Of a stretch of DNA of 64,000 nt, positions 35,210 to 47,544 are shown one piece after another (position 1 is the first letter of the stretch; each line of letters starts with the position of its first letter). A program made the translations under genes and the position numbers. The stretch is from assembly GCA_028023455.1 (NCBI GenBank), contig JAQFVV010012405.1, positions 808,001-872,000 of the forward strand. The letters run 5' to 3'. The DNA is from Epiperipatus broadwayi. Taxonomy: Eukaryota > Onychophora > Udeonychophora > Euonychophora > Peripatidae. The notes under the pieces were generated by a model. That model did not search any database. It worked only from the letters and a program-made list of their open reading frames with translations, and was not told the origin of the DNA.

Positions 35210-37690
35210 TACAAGGTTTTAGGAAGACTATGGCAATTCTTCCTTTATCTTACTGTTCAATCTATTTATACATTTTAAAATAATTTTGTCAAAACCCATC
35301 CTTTTACTTTTTGAATTCGATAAGCATCTTTTTCTTTTAATACGTACAATTTTAGTAAAATAATCTACAAAGTTGATTGTTTATTTTCGAGCTGGAATAT
35401 GTTTTACCAAATAACTATTGTTTTAATATCTTTTTAAACGTCAATTAATACACTATTTCCAACCAGATTTGATTTGTGTAATCCCTTTTACAAACTATTT
35501 TACAAATCAATTTTATAAACTATAACAAATCAGAATAACAAAAATATGTCCTATATATAGATATATCTCAGTGGTATGTATGATTCACCTACATATATGT
35601 GATTTTAATATTTTTTGAGTTATTAAATCGAGTTAATTATAAATATAACTATTACTTTATACATAATAATTAGATATCTGATTTTAATATATATATATAT
35701 ATATATGATCATACAGACATCTCTATAGATGTTTCTTGGGATACTTTTAAGGTTTGAACTTGAGTACAGAAACTTGCATGTGACCCAGAGTCTATTCCTG
35801 GAGGTAATCCCTGTAAACAAATATAGCACAGCAAATATTTCGTTTCAATATATAGCAATAATAATGATAAATATAAACAAACATCCTGAATAATTGTCTT
35901 TAAATACAGTCTTTCTAAAATAGTACCATAGTTCTAGTATTTATTCTTTTTAAATTGCAATCCGACGATGTTTTGTTATTCCATAGAAAGTAGAAATATC
36001 ATGAAAAGCTATAAGATTCAAAGCACATTTTGTTAATTCCAACATTTTCTAAATATCAAATTATTTTTTCATTCAGCAGATATTTGAATTATGTAATGTT
36101 ATAAGTGTGCAAACACTAATTTATTATATCCATGACAATATAATGTAGATATTCTTTCATTTGGTAAATAATCAATTCATAAATGAAACGACACTAGTTT
36201 CATCTATACTGGATAAAAATTAGTTCAATTTCCACAATATCATTATGATCCTGTGGAAATTGAATCAATTTTTATCCAGTATATAAATAATACATCAAGT
36301 TCATGAAATTATATTAGATGACCATAATTTTTGTGTATATTTTTTTTGTTCTTAACATTTAGATCTTATCATTGAAAAGTAGATAATATCAACATTCTGA
36401 TAGTTTTGAATGCTAAGAATTAATTTGATTACTTTTCATTTTTTATAATAAATTGTCACCCCTAACAAATCCTCAACATACTGTTTAGTTCTGGGTGAAT
36501 ATTGATGCTTTTCACCCATTATTTTGACCTGTTAACTATATACTTTTAAAATAAATGAAAAGAAACTCATGTAAAGAAATTTAGATGTGCTTCTGTTGAA
36601 TAAAATGAGAAGTTTTTTCTATTCAGTTCTATTTATAACTTTTCCCATGAGTAACTATAGCAATATTTTTTTTAACTCTTTAGCCAATTTCAACCAGTAT
36701 CTCTCAAATAAAAATTTTAGTATACAAAAATAACAACAAATAAAATAAAATATTTTAGAATTATTACATATGACAAACCATGACATTTTATAATATAAAT
36801 ATCATTGTTTCACAAATTAAACAATTTATAATACATTCTCATTGTACTACATTGGAAATTTATTTTCCTACATATTTTTCTAGTATAATACCATACAAAT
36901 AAAACAAATATATTTGAGACATTAGATATTTAATTGTATTGTTTGTAATTGTTATTGTGAATGCAGTAACAAAAATATGTATAATAACAAAAGCAATAAT
37001 TTTATCCAAATTATATGCATTATTATTCACATATCTATTTTAAAATTAATAAAGTCAGTTCACAATCTTATACAATACAATTAATAATAAACATTTTTAG
37101 ATCAATACTAGCAACATAGTTCAATGCTTATCTTAACCACCATCAAAATCAAACAAGAAAGTTTTATGGCTGACATTTTATTACATACCGAAACTCATCT
37201 AAACTTCATTAGGTATAATATATATATATATATGGCTGTAGAAAGAAATTTGCTGTTAACTGAAAGGAGATCCTTTGATTCATCTTTGAGGCCTTAAAGG
37301 AACTGAGCAGGACAAATTCTTAATGTCCACTACATATGTTCTTGTTGTTGCAGCTGTTATTATTATATGATTATTTATATAGCATATGAACATTGATAGA
37401 TTATCACCAACATTCATCCATCTGTGTGGTAAGTTTAATGAATTTCTATCTTTGAGTTTAAGATCAGGAAACATCATTATCTTTGTTATAGATCATCTGA
37501 AATATCAGTTGAATTGTCTTGAAGTTGGAATAAATGTGTGTATGAACAACCTTTTTATATAGATATTCACAATCCTGACAATCAAAATTAAATCATGATC
37601 CTTATTTCCATGAGGTAGTAAAATTATCAGCCAATGCATTGGTTGTTGAAGGCTGAGGGTACTAAGAATTCTCTAATTCCAGACACAGAC
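35210..37690. other. AT-rich stretch with one palindrome
   Basis: Besides the hairpin at 36205-36283 there is no recognised gene. The far end (about 37280-37690) is less AT-rich and may be decayed 5' sequence of the RTE LINE that follows. Confidence 0.35.
36205..36283. repeat. Near-perfect 79-bp palindrome
   Basis: TATACTGGATAAAAATTAGT and the following TCAATTTCCACA face TGTGGAAATTGA and ATCAATTTTTATCCAGTATA, with an 11-bp loop. It would fold into a long hairpin if transcribed. It may be a minimal fold-back transposon remnant. Confidence 0.75.
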
Positions 37691-37699
37691 TATGATGAT

Positions 37700-40300
37700 C
37701 TTTTATTTAAGTACTTACAACTGCATATCACTTTCAAATGAAAGAATGTAACAAGAATTGGAAGAACTGTCTAATATTAAATGGACATTATTAGATTTTG
37801 TGAATTAGATTTGTGAAGTTAGAAGAAAAGATGAAGAGACAATTGATTTAAAATGTGGCACAAGTGGAGTACAATTTATCACATATAAAAAAAATGAACA
37901 TTGTGGAAATTGATGGTGTATCAAATAGAGTGGCAACATTAGTTATTCAACTTAATGATAGAGACCAACTGCAGATAATTCAGGTTTATGTTCTAACAAG
38001 TTCTTATTATAATAAAGTAGAGGATTTTTATATTGTTATACAAAAGGCTTTTAATCAGACCAGACAACATTTTAAAATTGTCATGGTAAACTTTAACCAT
38101 TGAAATAATAAACAATTGCTGTGAAAGAAGACAACAGACTTGTGAAGTTTTCAGAAAAAAAAACCAGGATATTATGGTTTTTTTTCTTTGTGAAAAATGC
38201 AAAATGGAAATTGACATGGAAACATCCAAATGAAGATACACCAGAGTTTGGTTATATTTTGACTAACAGAAATATGTATTTCAAGATTGTAATCTTCTTA
38301 ATAAATTCAACATAGGAAGTGGTCATTGATTAGTGAGATGTAAGATATGTGTTAATGCAAAAACTAGAGAGAGAGAGAGAGAAATTATTTTTAAAAAGCT
38401 ATATTCACAGTATTCCTAACCTTTAGAAACGTTCCAATGAATTTAAATTAGAATGTGAAAATTGTTTTGAAATATTAATAGATTTTGATGTAATTTACCG
38501 TTTGAATGACATTAATAGGAAGATAACTGATACACTTTTAAAAAACTGTAATAAATAGCTGACAGAATAAACCAAAAATTGACCAATAATTTTTTTTCTG
38601 ACGACAATTTATGAAGAAAAGAATATAAAAATAATGCATTAAGAATGATTGAATATCTAGAATTTTTTTAATTGATACAATAAAAAGTTAATAATAATAT
38701 AAAAAAAATATAATTATGAATTAGCTAGGAAATCTATAGATGAAAATAAAAAGTCTCAATAGTGTAAAATAAACCTTGGTATTAGTAGGAAACATTTCTG
38801 CAATATGAAAAAAAGATGGAACTATTACTAAAAAAAGATGACATCATGAAATGTGTAAAAGTGTTCTATCAAGAATTATATAGCAGCAAAGAACAAGAAA
38901 ATGTATCCTTATAATTACTACATCTTCTGAATTGTCTGGAATTTTAAATGAAAAAGTGAGACACGCAGTTAAAGCTATGAAAAAATAGAAGCATTGTTGT
39001 CTCTGTTATATACCAAATGTCTAAATGATAAATATTCTTAAGAATACGACAATATCCTCGATCTATATCATGATGATCCAATGCTTTAATCACTGAAGAA
39101 ATGATTCTAGAATCAAATACCTTTTCATAATCTACAAATCCAAAGTATAATGGCACTCATAATAATTGGTCCTTTCTATAATTTCTGTCAATGTTTGAAT
39201 ATGATCCACTATACTTATATCATTTTTAAGTCTGATTGTTCTTTTGGTTGGTCAAAATCTAAAATTCACTATAGATGAGTTGTAATTATCTTAGTAGAAA
39301 GTTTATATAGAATTGATAAAAGACTGTTAAGTCTGTAATTGTTAATTTCTTCTTTATTACTTTTTTTAAATATTATTATTAGTACTGCTTTCTTCCAATC
39401 ATCTGGAATAATAGATTAAATAATGATACTAGGATGATTAGCACATGACAGGGTTATTCCATATACTTCCAAAACTTTTTAGAACCATTTTGCAAGAAGT
39501 ATTTTTAGGTATTAAAATGGGAGCTATGGTAGTAAAAGTAAATTATTTAAGTCATTTATGTTTTGCAGTTGATGTAACTGTTTTTACAAATAATTCTTTA
39601 GGGCTTCAGGAATTGTTGCATGAGTTATCAGATGAAAGTATGATTAAAACTAAAATAATGTTCAATTTATTTTCTCAAAAGAATAAAATAGATATTGATA
39701 ATAATGAGTTAGAAGTTTGTAGTTAAAATATGGTCAGATTATTATTATAGTTGGAAACATAATGAATAAAATTAATCATATAATTAAACTTGGTTATAGT
39801 GATTTTGGTAGAAGTAACAATATTAAAAGAAAATATGCCTAAGTCTTTGAAAAGAACGATTTTTTGTAAATGTGTTTTACCATTTCTTGCTTATATATTT
39901 GAGATTTTGGCATTTTACAGAAAAGTAATGCAGAGACTTTAGATCATACAATGAAACATTGGGAAAATATGTGTTAGGTGTAATTAGAAGAGATCGAAAA
40001 CAAAATACATGAGAGAATAAACAGATATTTCTGACATTATTTAGCGACTGAAGTGCAGTTGGGTTGGACATATTCTTAGAAAAGATAATAATAGAATGAC
40101 TATTGAAATCTTAAACTGAATTCCAAGAGATTGTAATAAATCTAGAAAGAGCGTATATGGTTGATACATGGATGAAATAAGGATGTGTTCTGGGATGATG
40201 TGGAGAGAAAGGCTGGAATTCAGAGAAACTGGATTAAACTTGGAAAGCCTTCCATCCTATAATGGATCAATAATGGTTGAAAACGATGATTAATATATAT
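37700..40300 (+). pseudogene. RTE-type LINE, degraded, with an in-place internal inversion
   Basis: Plus-strand order: endonuclease start (TLSNERM near 37735, then EVRRKDEETIDLKCG near 37820); endonuclease core (VATLVIQLNDRDQLQIIQVY at 37928-37987 and HFKIVMVNFNH at 38068-38100, from a GDFN motif); endonuclease end (WKHPNEDTP...YILTNR near 38215-38270); linker; and FYQELYS near 38858. Then 38990-39420 reads as reverse transcriptase on the minus strand (YFGFVDYEKVFDS near 39140). Plus-strand coding resumes at 39445 (PKLFRTILQEVF) and motif C is mutated to CFAVDV. The 3' end, up to ATGATT near 40290, matches the other copies. Many stops and frameshifts show it is dead. Confidence 0.9.
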
Positions 40301-42050
40301 ACTATTTTTGATTTGCATAGTATTTTGATTATTCAGAAGTTGTTGTTTAGGTTTCCTTTTTTTGGCATACGCATAATTTTATGACTGGAAATCTTTAGTA
40401 AAAGTATTTTACAAGTTTTATTTATTTATTTTTCAGCATAAATTAAATCTAATAATATTTTCTCTCACATTTTTTAGTTTGTTAAAAATTACTTATTATC
40501 TTATTGTTTGTCTAAAGGTTTGTGATAATTATATAATACATATAGTTATGTTGGACTACTTCCATTATCTAGTAGAATTACTAAATATATTTAGCAAAAT
40601 GTAAACTTTATATTTTTCAAACTATATTTATCTGATAATAATGCACACAGGTAAGTATAGTACACAATGTTTAGTGTGACATGTTTTTCTCATTTTTTCT
40701 AATGTTGCTAACCTTACCAAATGGTAGTTGAGCATGGGAATTGCACTTGTGATCTTTTAGATTCATGAGTACCACATTTAAGTTGAAACTCTAGCCAAAA
40801 TAGGTTGTTTTTTCGAAATTATCAGTGAGGAGAAATGTGTACACTTATCTAAGAAGGTTCTTATTGCTGTCTCCCCTTTTTATTTTCAAATATAATGAAT
40901 AATCATATTAGTCTGATTTATGGGATTATTTACCATTGTTATGTGAGTAGTTTTTCCTTCTTTTTACTTTTTCTTTCTCTACAATTTTTTTGTTTTATCA
41001 TTGAATTTATATTTATTGATATATTCATATTATAAATGAATCTGTTCTTTTGTTTGTAATGTGTGGTTAATTTTTCACATTGAATTTTATAGATGCAGTT
41101 TTTATTTTTTAACTTATTTTTAGACAGTTAGATTATCTTACTGTGTGCTAAGATTTTGGAAAACTATTATTTTTCAGTTTATCTTAAATCACTGAAATAT
41201 ATAGATGTCCTATAATATTGGTCATTGTTTTTTGTTGCAATAAATCATCTGATAAAACTGGGGGAAAATCACTCAGATAAACAGCAAGGTTTTATCAATA
41301 TTAAAGGTTTTCAGATATTTAACTTGTGTTCGATTATAATGTTAAATATGTACAAAGAATTAAACTTACTGATAAAGACTTTGCAAGAGTTTTTGGTCAG
41401 TAAGAAAATTGAATTTTAAATTATATGAAAAAATTAAAGAACAGCAAAAGAAGAAACTTGTGAGCTTACATAGGCATTTCAAACTTTATATGGTACTAAA
41501 TAATCTACTGACTATATTACTTAAATTATTAGTTTCAAACATCCAATTGTTACCCAAACCTTGATGTCATGTCATCTAATATTCATTAGTGATTATAACA
41601 GTGGCAAATAATTAAGTGAGTCAAGAATTACCTCCAAAAGAAGCAGCAACTGGAGAATAAAAGAGAAGCATCACCAACCCAAATCAATCATTACCTATTT
41701 TGAGAAGAAAGCCTCAGACTAGTAAAATCTACAATCATTCTCTGTAAAAATTAAAGTAGATGTAGTCATTATATCTATAAATTAAGGGGGAGATTCTCAT
41801 AGCAAGACAATACAAAAAATGGTGGAAAATATAATATCAGTTTCAGTAACAAAATTACAAGCATTTTTCAGAAAGCATCACAAATATTTTATTGTAACAG
41901 ATGCAATATGTGTGCTTATACACCTTAATAGAGAAGTTTATTAGTTCTATAAAAAAGTATATGGCTGAGCGCTTTTGAGAACTTATGACATTCTCATATT
42001 CATTCCCAGATAATGTTGGGAAATAATGGAGAGATGAGTATGTGTGTGTA
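40301..42050. other. AT-rich stretch, nothing recognised
   Basis: No gene, RNA or clear repeat. The short open frame at 41225-41419 has no family signature. Confidence 0.4.
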
Positions 42051-42730
42051 TATAGTTGATGGAATTCAAATTTATTTAAATTAATTTAGTGGTTCTTAAA
42101 TAAAGGTCATAAAACTCTTTCAAGTATTTCTCATTGTCACTTTTATCTATTAATCTTGTTTGAATATATTTTTGTAATTTTCTTGTATAACTATTTTGGA
42201 CTAACTTTGTTCACTTTCAGAATTTTTAAAAACCTCTGCAATAACACAATACTGGTATTTTCACAGAGTGGTAAGACATCATCAAGTATATTAACTTTAA
42301 CAAAAGCATGCTTTTAATTTTCATCAGTAAATGCATCTATACATTGTGAATGGCTCTTAAAATGCAACAATATACTGACTAACTCTTTCATATGAACTTT
42401 GTCTCCAGAATGATGATCTTTGATGATTTTATTAATTAATAGCTGTTCAATTTGATAATACTTGACAGCTATTCTTTGCAGAGCTTTCTGAAACTTTTCG
42501 CTGGAAGTTCATGAGCAATTAGATGAAGCTTTTAAATAATATCTGCTGTCTCTTTATGCTAAACAGGTTCTTTAAATACTTCTATGTTTACAGGTCCATT
42601 TTTGAGAAATTCTGCAAAATAATTCATTAGCTTCTAAGCTTTTACTGCAGTGGAATGTTTTGATGGTGGAATGGCAAATTAAACACATGATTCTGTTACT
42701 GATAAATTTGTGGAGTTCTCTTTCAAGAAG
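42050..42730 (-). pseudogene. EXOC5: Processed pseudogene of exocyst subunit Sec10 (EXOC5)
   Basis: On the minus strand, broken frames follow the animal EXOC5 protein in order. They are AVKA-stop-KLMNYFAEFL (near 42660), ETADII-stop-KLHLIAHELP (near 42550), KYYQIEQLLIN (near 42460), KELVSILLHFKSHSQC (near 42390), VNILDDVLPLC (near 42280) and YLKEFYDLYLRTT (near 42110). The real protein has Q where the first two stops fall, which fits CAG/CAA to TAG/TAA decay. About 200 codons are contiguous without an intron, so this is a retrocopied mRNA. EXOC5 links exocyst subunits in vesicle tethering at the plasma membrane; this copy cannot do so. The 5' portion (to 43033) is not recognisable and there is no poly-A tail on the 3' side. 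Confidence 0.8.
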
Positions 42731-43040
42731 ACCAATAATACCTATATGTTATTTTATGAGCAGTGCCATTGTGATGATAAGCAGGAAAAAAGAGCCCATT
42801 GAAACAAAATCTGTGCACAATCCATAAGAGCAACCCATTTTTGAGTTCTCCAGGGAATTAGTTGAGTAAATCTGGCAAGATAATATGCAATTTTTACAAG
42901 ATAAGAATATATTTGAACATAATTGTTTCCAATTTTCTTTGGCAAATTTGAAAGTACATTCCACAAACTGTGCCTGATCCAAATGAAGTTTCTCTGGTAA
43001 AAAAAATAAACAGCATGTATCATCAAAACTCACATTTCTA
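42731..43040 (-). other. Open minus-strand stretch next to the EXOC5 pseudogene
   Basis: Two overlapping minus-strand frames are open for about 90 codons each (for example KLHLDQAQFVECTFKFAKEN in one). They lie where the N-terminal part of the EXOC5 copy would be, but I cannot align either to EXOC5 or to another family. They may be decayed coding sequence or chance. Confidence 0.25.
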
Positions 43041-45275
43041 TGATCTAACTATATAAGGATTATGCTTCATTAAGACTTACTACTTTAATTTAAGAAATTC
43101 ATTATATCAAGATTTTTAGATCTTCATGGATTCTAAGAAAATTTCTGAGTTAATATAGGGAATAATGAAGCTGACATCTTATTAAGCTTTAGTATTGTTA
43201 GTTTATTCACAACTGTACTTAGTGATGAAACATTATTTATTGTAAGAAAAAGGTTAAATATGCATAATAGCTTACAAACCCAAATAATCATTACTGAAAA
43301 TTTCTAATGGAAATTTTGACATTCTGCATAATATCAACATACTTTCAATATAATATAGAATTCTTTAAAAAAAAACAGTAAATAACTGATTTTACCAATA
43401 TCATCTTTCATTAGCAACATTTCTATGGAAAACTTATAACTATTGCATAAATACTACTCCATCTTCACTAAAAGTCTGGTTTCTTTATGCTGATAATATA
43501 TTAATATATTGCCACATAGTGGAGATCTATTATAAACATTTTTGACATATATCAATAACATATCTCCTTTAATGAAATCTGTAACATAATTAAAAGAAGA
43601 AGAACAAAAATATACAATCTTAGATGTTAAATCTGTCTTATAGTAAAACAAAACATTTTTTCCAGAAAAGTTACATCTAACTTATGCATTTAATCATGAA
43701 AGAAATATACAAAATGGAGTTTTACAGAACAAAAGAAATTGGTTAAAAAATTAGTGATTCAAGAAAACAAAAATTCCACATAGAAAAATCTATGTTTAGA
43801 ATGTTAAAGAGATGAGATGTTATTGAAGTGCAAAATTATTGTTGAGAGAGAGAGAAAGGGTGAGGGAGTTATTATTTGTTCGTTCTATTATTCTTAAAGG
43901 CAATTGTTGAAGAGAATTGGATTCTCTTGTTAAATATACTGACAATGAAAAATATATATGTTGGAATGAGAAATTTTTTTTTGAGAAACTTGTGTGTATG
44001 GTTAAATGATTGTTCCTCTGGAAAAAATAGATATAAAAACATGCATAAGTCAAAAATGTTTTTAATCTCCTGATTTATTTAACATCTATAAATTATTAAA
44101 TGAATGTTGTTTTGATAAGGATAATATTTTATTGTGTATAGGAATGTTCATTATATCAAATTTTGTTATGTTTTTGCAATACATGCAGATATTGAGAGTA
44201 AACTAGAGAATGTATTGTATAATAGGAATAATAATTGAATTCTAAATAAATAACATTAGTATCATTAGTAGCATACTTAGATTTCAGAATCAAATTCCAG
44301 TTATGTATATTTCACTTCTGACTGTGCACATTCATGAACAGAGAATTACATAAATGTGCATATCATAACTTTGATGCTTAATATATGTTAAAAATGGATT
44401 AGTAATGATATAATATATATGTGTTTATAACTTGTTTTAAATTATATATAATGTGCTTTGCAGTGATAATTATTAAATGTATTTGACTTTTTTTAATTTT
44501 AGAAACATTTTTCAACTTCGTATTTCATATAATAAATAAAAATTATTTCATTCATAATATTTTAAATATGAAATTACATTATTTTCAGATATAATCACAT
44601 ATTAAGCAATCAGCCATTCTAGATTAGACAAACAGTACCAAATTTTGATAGCTTCTACCAGTATGACAAAATAGCTCCTTGCATTAGTACTATCTATAGT
44701 AAAGATGAATAATCTGTGTTTCCAGATGTTACTACATTTTAATGTTCAGACTGTTTTTTCAATTCTGTTTTTATCAGTAAAGCTTATAATTTAAAATTGG
44801 AAGCTATAAAAGATCTGTGAGAAAAATACCCAATTATCTGGTAATCTCTGATAACTGAAACTATGATGCACTCCAATTGTCTGTATTGTATTACATCATA
44901 TTTTCAATGAGTTATTGAAGTTCTGGTAGTTTTGTTGTCTTAATTTTGTTAGTCCCTACGTAGCAGTTCAATTTATGTTAGTAGTTTAATACATTATTAT
45001 TTGCAAAATGAAATAGAATTACTGATGCTAGTCATTAGTGAGGACATTGTAGCCTCATTAAAATTTCTAGTCTTTTGCTAAAAGTAAATACTGTATCTTA
45101 ATATTGTTGCAAGTTTCAAACCTTTTTTAATTATTTTGATGAATCATTATATAATATATGTCAATTCTTTTAATAACATGTAACTCTTCAAAATTATATC
45201 GCCTAAGACTGGTATATTAAGTAAATGAAATACTCTGAAGTTAAAGTTGGATTTATTTATTTTTTAAATAGAGAT
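43041..45275. other. AT-rich stretch, nothing recognised
   Basis: No gene or repeat family is evident. A short GA-type microsatellite lies near 43841-43858. Confidence 0.4.
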
Positions 45276-45422
45276 AAGATAAGGCCGTCTTCTCTCTTTA
45301 CGTCATTTTCTTATGTAAGGTTTGTCAGAAACACTTTGGCCAGAAAGGATTGTTTTTTCTGGCCAAAGTATTTCAGATAAATGGCTATATAATAATAATA
45401 AGAGAGAAGATAATCCGATCTT
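45276..45422. repeat. Fold-back element of 147 bp
   Basis: The outer arms pair AAGATAAGGCCGTCTTCTCT with AGAGAAGATAATCCGATCTT. An inner pair, CACTTTGGCCAGAAA and TTTCTGGCCAAAGTATTTC, forms a second strong stem around GGATTGTT. This nested layout and size fit a MITE-like element. No clear TSD was seen. Confidence 0.6.
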
Positions 45423-45744
45423 TTCTTTATAAGTAAAATAAAAATTGTCTTTTCCTTTGGCTTGAGAGCCTTTCATCTACTTAATAAACTTGTGTGTGAG
45501 AAATAATCTTGAAGTGTTATATATATAGATGTGTTGTTAATGTTTATTTTGCCATAAATATTTTAACATATTAAGTTTATACTTGTGGGAAATGAATAAA
45601 TTATTTTTTATTAAAATGATCATTTAATTAACGTTATGCCCGACATTTGGTTCTTAAGACTGCTCAAATATGTTTTCTAATATCTACTTAAATATATTAC
45701 TGTATTATTTTTTTTGGTACTTAATGTACTGTATATAAGCCATA

Positions 45745-46204
45745 AAAGGATGGTTTTTAACAAATGTGTTTTACCAGTTCTTACTTATGGATCTGAGACT
45801 TGGACACTTAATAGAAGAGCAATACAGAGACTTCAGACCACTCAAAGGAATATGGAGAGATGTATGTTGGGAGTAACAAGAAGAGATCGAAAACGCAATG
45901 TATGGGTAAGACAACAAACAGGTGTTACTGACCTTATTGAAAAAATTAAAAGATTGAAATGGAGTTGGGCTGGACATATTGCTAGAAGAGATGATAATAG
46001 ATGGACAATTGAAATTTTAAACTGGATTCCAATAGATTGTAAAAGACCCAGAAAGAGACCACATGTGAGATGGATGGATGAAATAAGAAAATGTGCAGGG
46101 GTGTTGTGGAGAAGAGAAGCTAAAGATCGGAGAAGATGGATTAAACTTGGAGAGATCTTCATCCTGCAGTGGATTGATAATGGTTGTTGATGATGATGAT
46201 GATG
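45745..46204 (+). mobile_element. RTE LINE copy, 5'-truncated, with 12-bp TSD
   Basis: Exact 12-bp copies of ATATAAGCCATA flank the insert (45733-45744 and 46205-46216). It has an uninterrupted frame for the last 150 or so residues of the RTE protein (KRMVFNKCVLPVLTYGSETW, then QTTQRNMERCMLGV, WSWAGHIARRDDNRW and RPHVRWMDEIRK) to a stop at 46188. The insert ends in a GATGAT repeat tail at 46186-46204. The codons before KRM belong to flanking DNA and are not part of the element. The intact frame and perfect TSD make this the youngest RTE insertion in the window. It lacks endonuclease and catalytic polymerase motifs, so it cannot move by itself. Confidence 0.92.
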
Positions 46205-46216
46205 ATATAAGCCATA

Positions 46217-46667
46217 TTTCTAAAATAAGACTTTATTGTGTAGCCCTTATGAATGCTGATAATAGTAATATTTTTTCTGGAGAATTTTATTTTTATCAGG
46301 GATACTCAAGTGCATAATGAAATTACTTAATCTCAATTTTAAAAACATTCAAAATGGAAAAAAAAACTTTTTTGATTTTAAGTGCCTTTTTTTTTATGTA
46401 CGAAATGTATCTGAGAAAAAAAAATAGACGCATATTATTTAAGGTGCTGTGAATTGGATACATTTACTACTTTAAAAAAAATTATAAGAATATCCTGATT
46501 TAGTAGCTTAAAATTGTGACCTTATCCATTTTCCTTATATACACATACAGTAGCACATACTTTTTTTTAAAATATCTCTTAATCACATTTCACAATAATC
46601 CAATTAAATCATTTGATTTTAATTTCATTTTTAAATTATAACATTAATGGTTATCATATTTTTATGT
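46217..46667. other. AT-rich stretch, nothing recognised
   Basis: Only low-complexity sequence with A and T runs. Confidence 0.4.
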
Positions 46668-46815
46668 ATGTCTTGTGGCATAGTGATCAGCATATCCGAC
46701 TACCAAACCAATGATATTGGTTTGAAGTCGAGGCTGGATGAACTTTAAATATTTTTTCAGATCGTAAGCAAGATTAGGATTTTTTTTTTCCAAGTAGATG
46801 ATCCATAGTCAAACT
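46668..46815 (+). repeat. tRNA-derived SINE fragment, copy 2
   Basis: TGGCATAGTGATCAGCATA is an A-box-like stretch and GGTTTGAAGTCGA is a B-box-like stretch about 45 bases on. The tail has AAGCAAGATTAGGA, a T run, CC and ATGATCCATA, in the same order as the copy at 2034-2160. No TSD was found. Confidence 0.5.
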
Positions 46816-47139
46816 GCCAATACATCCACAAGTTACTATGTCTATATATGGTTTTCATAAATGATGAACATATATTTTCAATAGCGCTGATCTGTTGGTT
46901 AATATTATCATGTTTACATTCATATGTATATAAATAATTAAGGCAAACGGCTTAATTATTTTGTTAGAATAAATGTTGATTTTCCTTTAAACATATGTAT
47001 TTTTTTTAAATAAATCATTTTAAAAAAAGTAATTTGCTAATGTTTAATATCTATCAAAATTATTGTAAGCTGCACTTTATTGTAAATGATGTTTCATTGC
47101 GTCTTGAAGAAAAAGAAAGAAAAAAAAACTTGGACTGTC

Positions 47140-47540
47140 TTAACAGATGTCTCTGTAGCTAGCTAGCATCTGTTGAAATCGTTCACTGGGGTGATCATAA
47201 CTTGTCACTAGGACTGTGAATTCATGGTCAGCTAGCGTACCCAAAGATACATCTCTTCTGCCTCATTTCTCTGGGAAGTTCCTGTTTCTAGTATAACTAA
47301 AAATGAAAAAAAAAAATTCTATATTCGAGTCAGGGCAAAACCCTGTTATTGGACGTTTGGTAATTAATCATTTGACTGCAATGAATTGTTTATTTAGAAG
47401 TACAAAGCCAGTGTCTAATTGAATCAGCAAATCTGACAAGCAGGAAGGGGAAAGTGAATTTTGGAAAGTCTGCAGCCAAACTGGGGTAATTAATTCTCCA
47501 ACATAACCGTATTCAATTTAAATACAATTTCATTGGCCTT
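47140..47540. other. GC-richer, non-repetitive island: candidate regulatory element
   Basis: The base composition is visibly more balanced than in the flanks. No open frame or splice pair explains it, and no copy of it is seen elsewhere in the window. It includes several homeodomain-type cores (GGTAATTAATCATTTGAC near 47370, TCTAATTGAATCAG near 47415, GGGGTAATTAATTCTCC near 47485) and a CAGATG/CATCTG pair near 47143-47171. These features would suit an enhancer of a distant gene, but only comparison with related genomes could show that. Confidence 0.25.
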
Positions 47541-47544
47541 TTTT

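Noticed and set aside
42216-42273. Plus-strand exon candidate (TTTCAG ... GTGGTAAGAC)
   Set aside because: It lies antisense within the EXOC5 pseudogene, which explains the sequence better.
42749-43033. 94-codon minus-strand frame as an independent gene
   Set aside because: No family match, two overlapping frames of equal length, and its position suggests it belongs to the decayed EXOC5 copy or is chance.
45771-46162. Minus-strand frames opposite the RTE copy
   Set aside because: Antisense shadows of the RTE frame, which has clear family motifs on the plus strand.
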